From the NCBI GenBank assembly GCA_031264185.1, contig JAISEL010000087.1, forward strand, positions 1 to 64,000: a stretch of 64,000 bases of DNA. Direction: 5' to 3'. Each line of letters begins with the position of its first letter. Position 1 is the stretch's first letter. The DNA comes from Deltaproteobacteria bacterium (GTDB lineage: Bacteria > Desulfobacterota > Desulfarculia > Adiutricales > Adiutricaceae). This document shows positions 18,680 to 28,232 of the stretch, one piece after another. A model generated the notes under the pieces. It saw only the letters and a program-made list of their open reading frames with translations. It was not told the DNA's origin and made no database searches. A program made the translations under genes and the position numbers.

Positions 18680-18790
18680 GAGTTAAACGTTTTGGCGGCC
18701 GGGCAGACCGTCGTTACTGCCTGCGGAGGATTAGACGTTAGTCAGCCGATGAAGCAGGAACCCACTGAGGAGCCCAGAAACGATCGATAA
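18680..18790 (+). pseudogene. TnpB (IS200/IS605 family) C-terminal relic
   Basis: A 36-residue frame, ELNVLAAGQTVVTACGG followed by a tail with MKQEPTEEP and a stop at 18788-18790. It matches the common end of TnpB proteins, where '(N)AALNVLAAG..V.ACGG' precedes a tail ending in VKQEP. Everything upstream is unreadable, so only the 3' end of the gene survives. Classification rests on this short motif plus the typical right-end hairpin immediately downstream. Confidence 0.65.
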
Positions 18791-18842
18791 TGGTTCAAGC
18801 TCTGTGAGAATACCCTGACTTTAGGCGGGGAAGGATGTCAAC
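18791..18842 (+). mobile_element. IS200/IS605-type right end (omega-RNA-like 3' region)
   Basis: Directly after the TnpB stop comes GAGAATACCCTGACTTTAGG then CGGGGAAGGATGTCAAC. IS605-type right ends commonly carry GAGAATC-CCCGCC-TTTA-GGCGGGG-AGGATGTCAA; here the left arm of the hairpin has mutated (CCCTGAC). The element end is therefore near 18842. Confidence 0.55.
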
Positions 18843-19043
18843 CGTCAGCCAGCAGTAAATTGGAATTCAGACCTGGTTAGGGAAATTAATGGATAATTTG
18901 AAAAGCTTCTTTGCTAATGTCCTTGATCTCAGAACTCAGAACGGGATGCTCATCTTTCTGTTTTTTTCCAGTTCCTGTGGGCTTTAGACCATGTTGCTCT
19001 GTATTAGGGCTAACATTTTTTCTCTCGTAAGGAGGATATCTGA

Positions 19044-19316
19044 ATGAAGAAGACCGAACTAATCGCCAAGTTGGCCGAAGAATCCGGCATCACCCATGCG
19101 GCTACCAAATCCGTGATCGACGGACTGGTCAGTACTATACTGAAGACCGTCAAGAAGGAAAAGCGTTTCGCTTTCTCCGGCCTCGGCGTTTTTCATCTGG
19201 TCCGGCGTTCCAAAAGAACCTGCCGTAACCCACAGACCGGTGAACAGGTCAAAGTCAAGGCCCACAACGCCCTGACATTCAAGCCTTCCAAATCAGTCAA
19301 AGAAAACTTCGCCTGA
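19044..19316 (+). CDS. HU-family DNA-binding protein
   Basis: Small basic histone-like protein that bends DNA as a dimer. The 90 residues fit the family: an N-terminal helical body (MKKTELIAKLAEESGITHAA), then FSGLGVFHLVRRSKRTCRNP and QTGEQVKVKAHNALTFKPSK. In the arm, the usual GRNP reads CRNP, a mild deviation. A strong ribosome-binding site (AAGGAGG) sits 8 bases before ATG. The gene is alone between large non-coding stretches and has its own terminator. Confidence 0.93.
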   Translation: MKKTELIAKLAEESGITHAATKSVIDGLVSTILKTVKKEKRFAFSGLGVFHLVRRSKRTCRNPQTGEQVKVKAHNALTFKPSKSVKENFA

Positions 19317-19381
19317 TATCCTTTCACTCCTGCCTTAGGTTGGCCGGAAATATCTTCCGTGCCGAGCCGACCGACTTTTGG

Positions 19382-19426
19382 AGCCGAACGCTTTCCTGCT
19401 TAGGAAGTAATCGGCTCTTTGATTTT
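19382..19426 (+). terminator. Terminator of the HU gene
   Basis: AGCCGA pairs with TCGGCT around an inner stem CTTTCC/GGAAG, followed by CTTTGATTTT, starting about 65 bases after the HU stop. Confidence 0.65.
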
Positions 19427-20924
19427 AAAATCAGCCTTGGAACCCAGAGTTTTTTATATTCAATTTTTAATCAGGCCAAGGCCGCCTGTGGCCGGAACCG
19501 CAACGTATAGCCTAAGCCGCTTGTATAATTATTGTTTTTTGTTGTCTTTGATATTAAACTTTATTACTATAAATTTAACTAGGAAAACAGTTTATAATAA
19601 AGCTTAAAAGTTTGCCCGTCCGAATCTGACGGCCTAGCAAAAAATCAGTTTTTTAGAAAAGTGCATTTATAACTATTTAATATAATTACCTTTTTTGAAC
19701 TCGACTTCCGGAAAAATAATTTTTTGCGAAGGCATCAAATCTCAATTCTCCAGCCATTTTCAAAAAGCAAATTTAATTATCCCTAATGACCCATGCCATT
19801 TATGAACATTATTTAAATAAACCGTTAATTTTCAGGGCTACCCGTTTTGGAACAGCTCCGGCCGGAGGCCGGTAAACTGTATGAACTTCTGAAAGCCGAA
19901 GACCTTCAGATCCAAAAGATATCTATGCCCCGCCCAGAAATGAAGACTAAAAGGCGGTCTTTTTATGAAGGTACCGAAATACCTGACATCCATGGATTGG
20001 GGTACAGAGGGAACCGGCCTATAGGCGGCCTGATCCGGAAATGTATATTCCCAGCCCATGACGCCCAGAAGGAGAGCGATCCGGTCAAAAAACGGGACCA
20101 CCGTACATGGTCAAGCTACGGCCAATCCTGGCGTCGTTGATCGGTCTTTTGATACTGATGGTTCTGATAATTCCGTTTAAAATAGTCCCCAGAATACGGC
20201 TTAGCCTGTCACGGAGCAAAAACGCTAAAGCCGGACAATCTTTCATTACGCGCCAAAAGCTATCATAAGAGTACCCGTGGCGGAAACCTTGACAACTTGC
20301 TGCGTACGGGAGTCAGGCTGTTGGCCTTCAGCTCCGGCAGTTTTTAAGCGGAAACCGATTGACGGCTCTTGCTTTTTTGAAGTCCGGCTGTATAAGCTGT
20401 CCATGGAGAGTACTGTTGCCTAAAACAGCTTGTCTCTCCCCGGAAGGCCGAAGATTTCGCCAGGCTGCAGTGACCGCTTTCACAGGCTTGCCGTAAAACC
20501 TCGCATTTTAGAACTTGAGCCGGTTTCAGCTGGCCCAGGCCATAAGATCCGTTTTCCTGGCCCCGTTATCCGGGAGCGGCCCAGCAGCTCAAAAATCAGG
20601 CGCCTCAGGCTATACTGAAGCCGTCTGACCTAATCTTATTGCGCCGGATATCTAAATAAAAGCTGTTTCAGGCAACCTGGGGAGTGGAGGGTACTTCGAT
20701 TAACTATCCGGCTGTGACCGCCGTTTAGACGTCCCGTGATTTCAGGAGCAAGAAGCGAAAATACGGACAGCCCTATTGTTAGGCCCGACCCGGTTTGAAT
20801 TAAAAAAGAGCTGTTATTTCGTGTTTATCAGGATACGTCCCGGGCTGGAACTATGAAGCATGTTTTGGGGATTTATTAACAGCAATGCAGGTCGACCTGG
20901 TAAAAAACAAAGAACCAAAATTTA
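19427..20924. other. Long gene-poor gap
   Basis: Holds miniature repeat copy 3 (19628-19739) and otherwise nothing firm. Overlapping frames on both strands near 19.84-20.14 kb and one at 20.43-20.62 kb have coding-like GC content but no motif or ribosome-binding site. This is probably eroded former coding DNA. Confidence 0.4.
19628..19739 (+). repeat. Miniature repeat family 2, copy 3 (complete)
   Basis: 112 bp beginning GACGGCCTAGCAAAAAATCA and ending TTTTTTGCGAAGGCATCAAA. The ends are imperfect inverted repeats. The interior (TTTAGAAAAGTGCATTTATA, TTTGAACTCGACTTCCGGAA) matches copies 1 and 2 near the left edge of the window. Confidence 0.7.
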
Positions 20925-21620
20925 TCACATAACTCCTGCAGCTTTTTTGGCCGCAATCTCGGCAAACAATGCCCGGTAGTTCTGAATGATCATATCCCGG
21001 TCAATAATGGCAGGACCGTGACCGCACAGGACCATTTCCACGCCTCCCAGATCTCTTAGCCTGGAGACGCTTTTGTACATGGCCCCCGGATTTCCGCCGT
21101 ACAGGTTAATGGCCCCGATGGTGCCAGGAAAATACAGATCCCCGGTCAATAAAAGTTTGCCTTTAGGCCACAATATAGAGATGCTGCCCGGACTGTGGCC
21201 CGGAGTCAGGAAGATTTTCAGTTCCAGACCGCTGGCTGTTAAAGTGCCTTCTTCCTGCAGCTCAAAAATCACTTCTGGTCCGGGAAATTGATGATTGGCG
21301 AAAAATACTTTGGCCGAGTCCTTCATAAACTCATATTCAATTCTGGAGATAATCAGACGGGAGCCAAACTTCTCGGCTAAATCAGGAGCCGCTTCCAGGT
21401 GATCAGGATGGGAGTGGGTCAAGATTATGTATTCTACATCCACCGGATTAAGGCCGTCGGAAGCCATCCGTTCCATGAGGTCAGACAGGCGATCTTTTAT
21501 ACCGGGGTCAATTAAAACCAGCTTGCGGCCTTTTAAAACAACAGTATTGGCACAGATCTCCTTAGAGAAATCCAACCCAGCCGGACTGGGATAGAAAAAA
21601 ACATCATCCGAAAGTTGCAT
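20925..21620 (-). CDS. Metallo-beta-lactamase-fold hydrolase
   Basis: 231-residue MBL-superfamily protein. It carries the zinc-ligand motif THSHPDH (residues 68-74), then a His in TPGHSPGSIS, the Asp in LLLTGDLYFPG and a final His in CGHGP. The fold includes glyoxalase II-like and other hydrolases; nothing here fixes the substrate. The start at 21620 gives MQLSDDVFFYPSP. It is a single gene flanked by non-coding DNA. Confidence 0.88.
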   Translation of the reverse strand: MQLSDDVFFYPSPAGLDFSKEICANTVVLKGRKLVLIDPGIKDRLSDLMERMASDGLNPVDVEYIILTHSHPDHLEAAPDLAEKFGSRLIISRIEYEFMKDSAKVFFANHQFPGPEVIFELQEEGTLTASGLELKIFLTPGHSPGSISILWPKGKLLLTGDLYFPGTIGAINLYGGNPGAMYKSVSRLRDLGGVEMVLCGHGPAIIDRDMIIQNYRALFAEIAAKKAAGVM

Positions 21621-22195
21621 AAAACTAACCTTAATTGATCCGTCACCGGACCGAGCAGGTCGGGCTCAAAATAAACATTCAGCCGCCAATCCGGATTGAT
21701 CCGGCCCTGCCTGCAGCTCCTGACCTGTCTTTTGTCAGCCAGAAAAAACTAATACTGTGGCCTTGTGACCTCCCGGACACCCTGCCCGAAAAACCCCAAC
21801 CGCAACCCTTTGGATTTATAAACCAAAGTCAGTTAATATTATATCTTTATTTCTGACCCCTGGCAACCGAAATCACTATAGTTTTCTATGAAATATACCG
21901 AACCAAAAGCATAATTTCGTCCTCCGCCTTTCTCCGGTCAAAAAGACCGCCGAGGCCCAAAAGCCATAAGCCCGATCGGTTCGGTCTTTGGACAAAAAAA
22001 CTGACAGAGCTAAAGGCGCTTTGGAGCCGAAAGCTTCTAAGTCCGGCTGTCCGCTTCTTTGTCTATTTGTCGGTCGAGGGCAGATATGCTAAAATTTTTT
22101 ATATTTTTTAATTTTGGTATACTTACTTTTTCTAAGGCCTCTACGGGCTTATTTAGGCCACTATTCCCACGGCCCTTGGCCATCTGGAGAAGAAA
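21621..22195. other. Intergenic gap before nadK
   Basis: No gene or clear terminator seen. The sequence becomes AT-rich at 22090-22125 (TTTTTTATATTTTTTAATTT), a possible promoter region for nadK without a clear -35 box. Confidence 0.4.
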
Positions 22196-23038
22196 GTGCC
22201 GGATTTGGTCATTGTTCACAAAAACGATCACTTAGCCTCGGTTCTGGCCGACCAGACTCAGGCTAAACTTTCGGGAGCCTTTCGAATCTTTCGGGAAATC
22301 TCCAATTTTGAGGGCCAAAGGGAAATTCCGCCGCCTGAGTTTAAGCCCCAACTGGTCATATCTTTCGGTGGGGACGGAACCCTCCTGTACTCTTCAAGAG
22401 CCTGGGGACTGGACGGCACACCCATTTTAGGGGTCAATCTAGGCAGCTTAGGCTTTTTGGCCGAAGTGGAACCCATCTGGTTTAATGAACTTTTGGAAAA
22501 AGCTCTGGCCGGTCAGGCCAAAATAGATGTCCGTCAGGCTCTGGACATTGCGGTTTTTCGGGACGGCCAGGGTATCGCCCAATGTACGGTCTTCAATGAC
22601 GCAGTAATAAACAAAGGCGCTCTGTCACGGATTATGAACCTAAAACTGAGTCTGGCCGGTTCGGCTTACTGGAACTTCCGGGCCGACGGTCTGATCTTAG
22701 CCACCCCGACCGGTTCCACTGCCTATAATCTCTCAGCCGGAGGCCCCGTGGTCCACCACAGTCTGCCAGTGGTCATAGTTACCCCCATCTGTCCTTTCAC
22801 TCTTTCCAGCCGGTCGATGATCCTGCCTTTGGATTTGGAGCTGGACGTCTCAATTGAGGCCAACGCCTCCGATACCCATCTGACCGGCGATGGCCAGGTC
22901 TGCTTTCCTCTTACACCCGGAGATCTTATTAAAGTCACCCGCTCCCAAGCCACCCTCCGCCTTATTCAAAACCCCCACCGCCAGTATTTTGACGCTTTAA
23001 GGGTCAAACTGGGCTTTTTCCAGGACGAAAGGGCTTAG
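22196..23038 (+). CDS. nadK: NAD kinase
   Basis: Phosphorylates NAD to NADP. The 280 residues, from a GTG start preceded by GGAGAAGAAA, carry the NAD-kinase signature SFGGDGTLLYSSR, then NLGSLGFLAE and the second conserved block ATPTGSTAYNLSAGGPVVHH with SSRSMILP. Length is normal for the family. It stands alone, and downstream sequence decays into the AAA-ATPase graveyard. Confidence 0.94.
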   Translation: MPDLVIVHKNDHLASVLADQTQAKLSGAFRIFREISNFEGQREIPPPEFKPQLVISFGGDGTLLYSSRAWGLDGTPILGVNLGSLGFLAEVEPIWFNELLEKALAGQAKIDVRQALDIAVFRDGQGIAQCTVFNDAVINKGALSRIMNLKLSLAGSAYWNFRADGLILATPTGSTAYNLSAGGPVVHHSLPVVIVTPICPFTLSSRSMILPLDLELDVSIEANASDTHLTGDGQVCFPLTPGDLIKVTRSQATLRLIQNPHRQYFDALRVKLGFFQDERA

Positions 23039-23364
23039 TTTCATAACGAAAATACCATAGTACTTAACTTGATCTTCGATGTCTGAACGTGTGACATAAA
23101 AGGGTAACAGTTATTGTAGGGTGCTGTCACAGTAATTATGAATTATTGTTAATATAGTTTTAATCCATGGCCAACAGGTCAGTCTGTGATTTTTTTATAT
23201 TTTAAACCACTTTAAATCAATTTGCTTTCGGAAAGAAACGGGTCCGCTGTTTCAAAGCCGATGTTTAAAAAATTTCCTTGCGCCGGAGAATGTTATAATC
23301 TGAGTGAAAAAGCCAGTGGAAACTTTCGATTCAACAAACATGTGGCGTTAGTTCAGGAGATTGT
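23039..23364. other. Gap between nadK and the AAA-ATPase graveyard
   Basis: No gene seen. AT-rich with no clear terminator after nadK. Confidence 0.35.
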
Positions 23365-24460
23365 ATGACAGAGTTGGTTTACTGGCGATTTGCCTTTTGG
23401 GACAATAATTGAAAATGATCGGTTATACGTCGACAAGACCGGCTACACCTTCAAAATGGTTACGGAGGCAAATTACTGATTCCGCTCCTGTCCCCGACGG
23501 TTCGGTTAAACTTTCTTTCTGACACTATGGAGGCATTGTTCCTGGGCAATAAAGAACTATTTAAAGGGCTAAAAAAGAGTTTTTTAGATACGAATTTATC
23601 AAATATCATGTTGTAAGATTAGTAATTACATATTCTAGTTTCAAAAATAACTTAAAAATCTGACTAAATAATAATAAATACAAAATAGAAAATTATTGCT
23701 AAAGAGAATACTTTTAGCGGGATCGTTTTGAAATTTTTTTAAGACCTCTCTACGACGAAATAGTGACGGCGTTTCTTGAAATCTTGAAAATGATGAAATG
23801 GCGGCGACCAACATCAAGATTCTTCGCGGCTTTCACGGATCTCTTTAAAAAGCCTCAAGTACATACTCTTTGTCTTCTTTATAACAGCTTGACCATATAC
23901 GCCTTTACAGCCACGGATTCCGGACCCAACAGTTTTCCTGTCTCTCTAAAACCTGAATTCGCCGACATCTGCGGGTTTACCTCCTCAAAATTTGAAGAAT
24001 TTTTCAGGGACATGATGAGCGAAACACTTCACAGTATTTTGGAAAAAAGCAGATGGAGTCCGGCGCAATGGGACACCGTCACTCACCGTAATCTAAAGAA
24101 AAAAACATGGACTGGTACGATGGCTACAATTAGGCTGGAGCCGGAAAAAGTTTTAAACCTTTATTCCATTGCCAATTTCTTCATAAATAGAGATTTCACT
24201 TCCTATTGGCCTGAATCCGGAACTATTTCCCTTCTGAGGTCCGTCTTCCGGAAAAAAACCGAGAGTTTTATTGATTTCAATATTAAAAAATTCAGCCGAA
24301 GACCTCAAAAGAACTGATATCATAACCCCATCCCTGCTCCCGCTCCTGTTCAATAGCAGTTATCTGACTATTGGACAGAAACCAATCGGTTCCGCTGACA
24401 ATGATGGCTATAAAGTATGTCTTTGATACTCCGCAATAAAGAAGTCAGCTGTAAATATTA
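23365..24460 (+). pseudogene. AAA-ATPase-like/PD-(D/E)XK family gene, relic (i)
   Basis: Homologous to the intact gene at 44.5-46.1 kb (AAA-ATPase_like plus nuclease domain family). Readable blocks in order are IIENDRLYVDKTGYTFKMVTEANY with a stop, a broken RPRRFGKS-type P-loop region (FRSCPRRFG), FADICGFTSSKFEEFF, a degraded YDGYSWDG region, LNLYSIANFFINRDFTSYWPESG and LLFNSSYLTI. The blocks lie in different frames with stops, and about 200 bases between 23.57 and 23.76 kb are AT-rich and unreadable. The relic is cut off by miniature element A at 24461. Confidence 0.75.
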
Positions 24461-24632
24461 CCCCGGTGGATAATTATGATAAAAGAATTTATCCTTTGTT
24501 TATTCAGTCTTTAGTATATTCAAAAATTATGCAATTTCTATAGTCTATTTGCAGTATGGCTAAAAAATTATTATACCGTGATCATCTGTAAATAATAAGG
24601 AATATTTGATCTATCATAATTATCCACCGGGT
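24461..24632 (+). repeat. Miniature element family 1, copy A
   Basis: About 172 bp bounded by CCCCGGTGGATAATTATGAT and ATCATAATTATCCACCGGG, an almost perfect terminal inverted repeat. The interior has no coding capacity. It is an inverted near-copy of element B at 25.24-25.41 kb. TTA/TAA flank both ends and could be a short target duplication. Confidence 0.8.
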
Positions 24633-25237
24633 TAATATATCCCGGCGAAGGAACTGTAAAGTGAAAAAAGGGCTATAGGCCCGTGGCCGGCCGTCAAAAC
24701 AAAAGCCGTCGTAATAGGCCCGCATCCGGTCCAATAAAGCCTGCGTGCTTAAGTTAAGCTTTTTGGCGGCCGCTCTATATGGGCTTTACAAACTGACTTC
24801 AGTTCATCATGAGTGTACCCGCACATGGCCCCGTATTCCGAATCAGTCGAAATATCTGTCAGGTTACCGAGAGCCGAAAACATACCCGTACGCGAAAATT
24901 TGCTGATGCCGGTGATAAAGACGAAAGAGATATTTTCTTCAGCCTGTTTCAACTTAGTGTAGTAATTGCGCATTGTCTCGCGAATTTTTTCCGCCTCGTC
25001 CGGTTTTTTTGAAAAGCCAGCAACGGATAGTCGTACTCGCCTATGAGTACGGCCACCCGGCATTTGGCCCTAACTGCGAGTTGATTGATAAGTTTGCGCA
25101 GAATTTCGCCTGGTGGCAGGTCAGAAGATATTTCCACACCAAGACTATCGGCAATTTCAGCGGTCAGGCGGGCCAAAGACAGTTCGGCCTAATCAACTCC
25201 CTTGCTCGTGGCCACTCCGCTCAGATCCAGCTTATTA

Positions 25238-25412
25238 ACCCGGCGGATAATTATGATAGATCAAATATTCCTCATTATTTATATATGATCACGGTATAAT
25301 AATTTTTTAACCATACTACAAATAGACTATAAAAACTGCATAATTTTTTGAGTGTGCTAAAGACTGAAGAAACAAAGGATAAACTCTTTTATCATAATTA
25401 CCCGCCGGGGTA
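25238..25412 (-). repeat. Miniature element family 1, copy B
   Basis: Inverted relative to copy A and about the same length, ending ATCATAATTACCCGCCGGGG. Shared interior strings include GATCACGGTATAATAATTTT and AAAGACTGAAGAAACAAAGG in this orientation. Copies A and B flank a 0.6-kb piece of relic (ii). Confidence 0.8.
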
Positions 25413-25413
25413 A

Positions 25414-25606
25414 TACCCCGGCGGGTAATTATGATATTACTCCGGCGGATAATTTTGACCATGATAAAATTAAATACGCGAGAGTCAAGGTGAGACCGAA
25501 GAATAAATAGATTCTCATAATTATCCGCCAGGATAATACAAACAAATCATCATAAGGTAAAATCAATGAAGAAAGATATTATCGTAATTATCCGCCGGGG
25601 TAATAA
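25414..25606. repeat. Miniature element family 1, copies C and D plus an orphan end
   Basis: An orphan end (TACCCCGGCGGGTAATTATG, 25414-25435) is followed by a ~95-bp element C, bounded by CCGGCGGATAATTTTGA and TCTCATAATTATCCGCC. A partial element D (25531-25606) shares TACAAACAAATCA and ATAAGGTAAAATCAAT with the copy at 44.34 kb. The cluster is tandem and probably formed by repeated insertion at the same place. Confidence 0.75.
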
Positions 25607-25718
25607 TAAGCCGTTTTGTCCACGTAAAGGCTCCCGCGACAGATTATTTTTTCGAAGTTCTGAAGACCGATAGGCAGAGTTTTCAATTGGTCTCCCATAA
25701 ATTCCTCCATAAAAACAG

Positions 25719-25802
25719 ATATTACCACGGTACGAAACTCTAAGAGAATTAGCTCAAAACCTGTAATTGAAACGGTACTACAGCATTCTCAGAATTAAAT
25801 GC
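25719..25802 (+). mobile_element. IS1-like transposase 3'-end fragment
   Basis: Encodes NITTVRNSKRISSKPVIETV and LQHSQN then a stop. This is about 90% identical to the last codons of the relic at 493-570 (NITTARNSERISSKPVVETV). Only this tail is present, so it is a solitary insertion-sequence end. Confidence 0.65.
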
Positions 25803-25959
25803 AGAGGTAATATTTAAAAATTATTGGTTCGAAACTGGGGCTTCGCAATATCTGGCCCGATACATCAAGGGCAAAAGCCTGACGGTGTAGGAGTTCCGGT
25901 GTCTGCCGGTCACCCGGAATTTTGCTGACAGCCCGGGTGAACTCGCTCAGGCCTCTCCG

Positions 25960-26560
25960 GAGAGCTTTCTTTATCAATCCGGCTGCCTAAGTCTGCGGCC
26001 GGGCAGATCCCCGGACGATTTCACCCTGGATTATCCAAACCGCGAAGTCCTCGAATCCATGTCCTGACTTTTAATGAGCAGATTTTTCGGCTACGAGGGG
26101 ACGACGGTGGAGGTCAAAGAGAGTTTGCTGGCGGCCCGGGCGAAGGCGACGCCCCCGGCGTGATCCGGGAATTCAACGAAATTCCGGCCTCAATTACCTT
26201 TGACGAGTACGATGCGGCCGATAAGAGGACTAAGCGGCGCCTCAGGGGATTGGATTTCGGCGAATTGCTTTATAGCTCTTCCTTTTATACGTTTCTCCGG
26301 GGGGCCGGTCTGGACGCCAAGGCCGAAGTTCACGGTCTCACCGCAGCCGGTCTGATCTGGCGGGTACCTATTTGGGCCGGGTCTGGGTGATGGAACTTAA
26401 AATATCCGGCAAGGACGACGTGACACTCCTTTGGCCCGGAAAGCTTTTGACCGGATACTGGAGAATGGGTGCGCCAACCAGTACAGCCAGCCGCATCTTC
26501 TAGGGATCGTCATAAGCGATAAAGAAGAGCCGTCACGGCCTGGAAATGCGGAGTGAAGGA
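25960..26560 (+). pseudogene. AAA-ATPase-like/PD-(D/E)XK family gene, relic (iii), C-terminal part
   Basis: Plus-strand relic with FLYQSGCLSL, DDFTLDYPNREVLES and a stop, ASITFDEYDAADKRT, LLYSSSFYTFLRGAGLDAKA and EVHG. After a frame change it shows GRVWVMELKISGKDD, the PD-(D/E)XK core (E-L-K). Composition is GC-rich, unlike the intact paralogue at 44.5 kb, so it derives from a different member of the family. The N-terminal ATPase part is absent. Confidence 0.7.
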
Positions 26561-27559
26561 GGATTGACCTTTGGAGCCATCCGCCTCTTTTAGTCTTGGG
26601 CCAGTCTTTTGCTTCCGGCTTGGAGGAACCGTTTATAGGCAGTCACTGTAACGAAATCTTAAAAAACTTACTTCGAGGCATCATTGGGATATTTGAAAAT
26701 AGATGCTGCTCGTTTTGGTATTAGCGTCTGGCGGGAGGCAATTTGGTTTTTTAAGATTTAGATCGGCAGAGATCAATTATTTCATCATATTGAAAATAAA
26801 TGCTGATCTCGTAATCTCATAACATATGGATACCTTCATCTGTCTCATATTGTTCCGAAATTGATTCTATTGGTTCTCAGGGGAGCAGAAGAGCTTGTAT
26901 CTTTTTCTTGACATCTCGACTTTTGGGTAATGCCTATGCAGAGCGGACATAGATTCTCGCCTCCAAGCAGGAGCCTCCGCCGAATTTTCAGATAATTACG
27001 CCAAAATATCCTTATTAGAGTTTAATTAATGCCAATAATTCTTATTTACTTATATTTAAGTTTATTTATGCCACTATAGCAAATATAATTATTTTGTTAT
27101 AAGCATAAAATTATAAATAATAGAAATTTTTCTAAATGTATTTCAGTTAGATTATGTGCCTATAGTCTGATTATTTATAGTTAATTTATATATTTTTAAA
27201 TGGTAATATATAATTATTTTACTTTATTAGAATTATTTTTAACATAATAATTTAAACTAATAGTTACTAATTTTGTTAAACAATATATGTTTTACTAATT
27301 TAATACAAAATAAGCAGTTTAATTAAATAAAAATAGCTATTTAATAATAGCACGCTATTTAGGGCCCGTACACTAAATAATTGTTTGCCTGCAAAATAAA
27401 AGAATTTTCCTGTTGAAATTACAAGGAAAATGAAAAGGCACTTGAAATAATTTGTAAAGCCGGACTATGAATATTTAAGATTTTGGTTGAGGTTTTTTAG
27501 GAGAGGCCGGCCGCCGGTTACTGCTGCCGAAAGCTTATGATCAGGTTTAAAGTCTTTAA
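26561..27559. other. Gap with an AT-rich block
   Basis: No gene supported. From about 26990 to 27360 the sequence is extremely AT-rich (runs such as TTATTTATAGTTAATTTATATA), resembling the tract at 57.2-58.6 kb. No terminator for the flagellar gene is evident. Confidence 0.4.
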
Positions 27560-27946
27560 CTAAACCTTTACATTTATGATCGTTCCCAGCATATCATTGA
27601 CTGCGGACACCGGTTTTGTATTAGCCTGATAGGCCCGGCTGTGAAGGATCAGGCCGATCATTTCCAGAGCCACATCTGTATTGGAAGTCTCCAGAAATCC
27701 CTGAACAACTCCCCGGCCCCGGCCCTCGGGCAGGCCTTCGACCGGGCGCAGAGCCCCAGGGGGGCTCTCCATTTTCTGGACCGCAGCCCCCACTCCGCTG
27801 TAGCGGGGTCTTTCGGCATATGTTGTCCGGCTGGTCTTAAACCCGTCCGTAGCCGCATTGGCCAGATTATTGGCTATGACCTGAGTTCCGAGGCCGAAAG
27901 CGTTCAGGGCCGTTACTGACGGATACATGGCACTTATTAGGGACAT
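27560..27946 (-). CDS. Short flagellar basal-body rod family protein
   Basis: 128-residue protein with the N-terminal rod/hook signature VTALNAFGLGTQVIANNLANAATDGFKTSR and a C-terminal motif, GLILHSRAYQANTKPVSAVNDML, matching the FlgC/FlgG-type ends that pair as a coiled coil. It is shorter than typical FlgC (roughly 135-150 residues) and has a Pro/Gly-rich middle. Ribosome-binding site AAGGAGATACT precedes ATG 27946. It is divergent from csrA-fliW, consistent with a flagellar neighbourhood, but no other rod gene is in the window. Confidence 0.8.
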   Translation of the reverse strand: MSLISAMYPSVTALNAFGLGTQVIANNLANAATDGFKTSRTTYAERPRYSGVGAAVQKMESPPGALRPVEGLPEGRGRGVVQGFLETSNTDVALEMIGLILHSRAYQANTKPVSAVNDMLGTIINVKV

Positions 27947-28232
27947 AGTATCTCCTTAAACAACGCACCTTACCGATATGTTTCAGTATAGCAGAAAAAA
28001 TATGGCCGGCAAGAGTATTTCTTAAAATAATATTAAATTTTCATATTTCCCCTATAAATTTGTTATCTTCAGGTTTGCTTAACTAGCTATTTTAGGTTTT
28101 TCTAAAGCTTCTTATCCACAGTAAGAGCCTAAATCAGTCGGCCGCTTGTTTTAAGCTACCAAAGCGTGTAATATTCTAAAAATTGTTCCCGGACCTTTTT
28201 TGGTTGTCCGGGAGAAAAAGGTCAATCCATAG

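Larger units (their letters stand above)
24650..25698 (-). pseudogene. AAA-ATPase-like/PD-(D/E)XK family gene, relic (ii), split by miniature elements
   Basis: Minus-strand relic. A good ribosome-binding site (GGAGGAATTT) and ATG at 25698 start MGDQLKTLPIGLQNFEKII, reaching LYVDKTAYY at 25607, where miniature element sequence begins and adds a stop. Past the elements the gene resumes at about 25237 with NKLDLSGVATSKGVD, a stop, AELSLARLTAEIADSLGV, GEILRKLINQLAVR and the Walker B-like VAVLIGEYDYPLL. It continues with FVFITGISKFSRTGMFSALG, YGAMCGYTHDEL and MRAYYDGFCFDGRPRAYSPF to about 24650. The P-loop segment between VDKTAYY and LDLSG is missing. There is no C-terminal nuclease part. Confidence 0.8.

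Noticed and set aside
19847-20140. 97-residue plus-strand frame overlapping an 87-residue minus-strand frame
   Set aside because: Both are open only because of local composition; neither has a ribosome-binding site or recognisable domain.
25237-25606. Regularly recurring palindromic units resembling a small CRISPR array
   Set aside because: The repeated unit is the inverted terminal repeat of miniature elements in alternating orientation, with spacers of unequal length that themselves recur; there are no cas genes.
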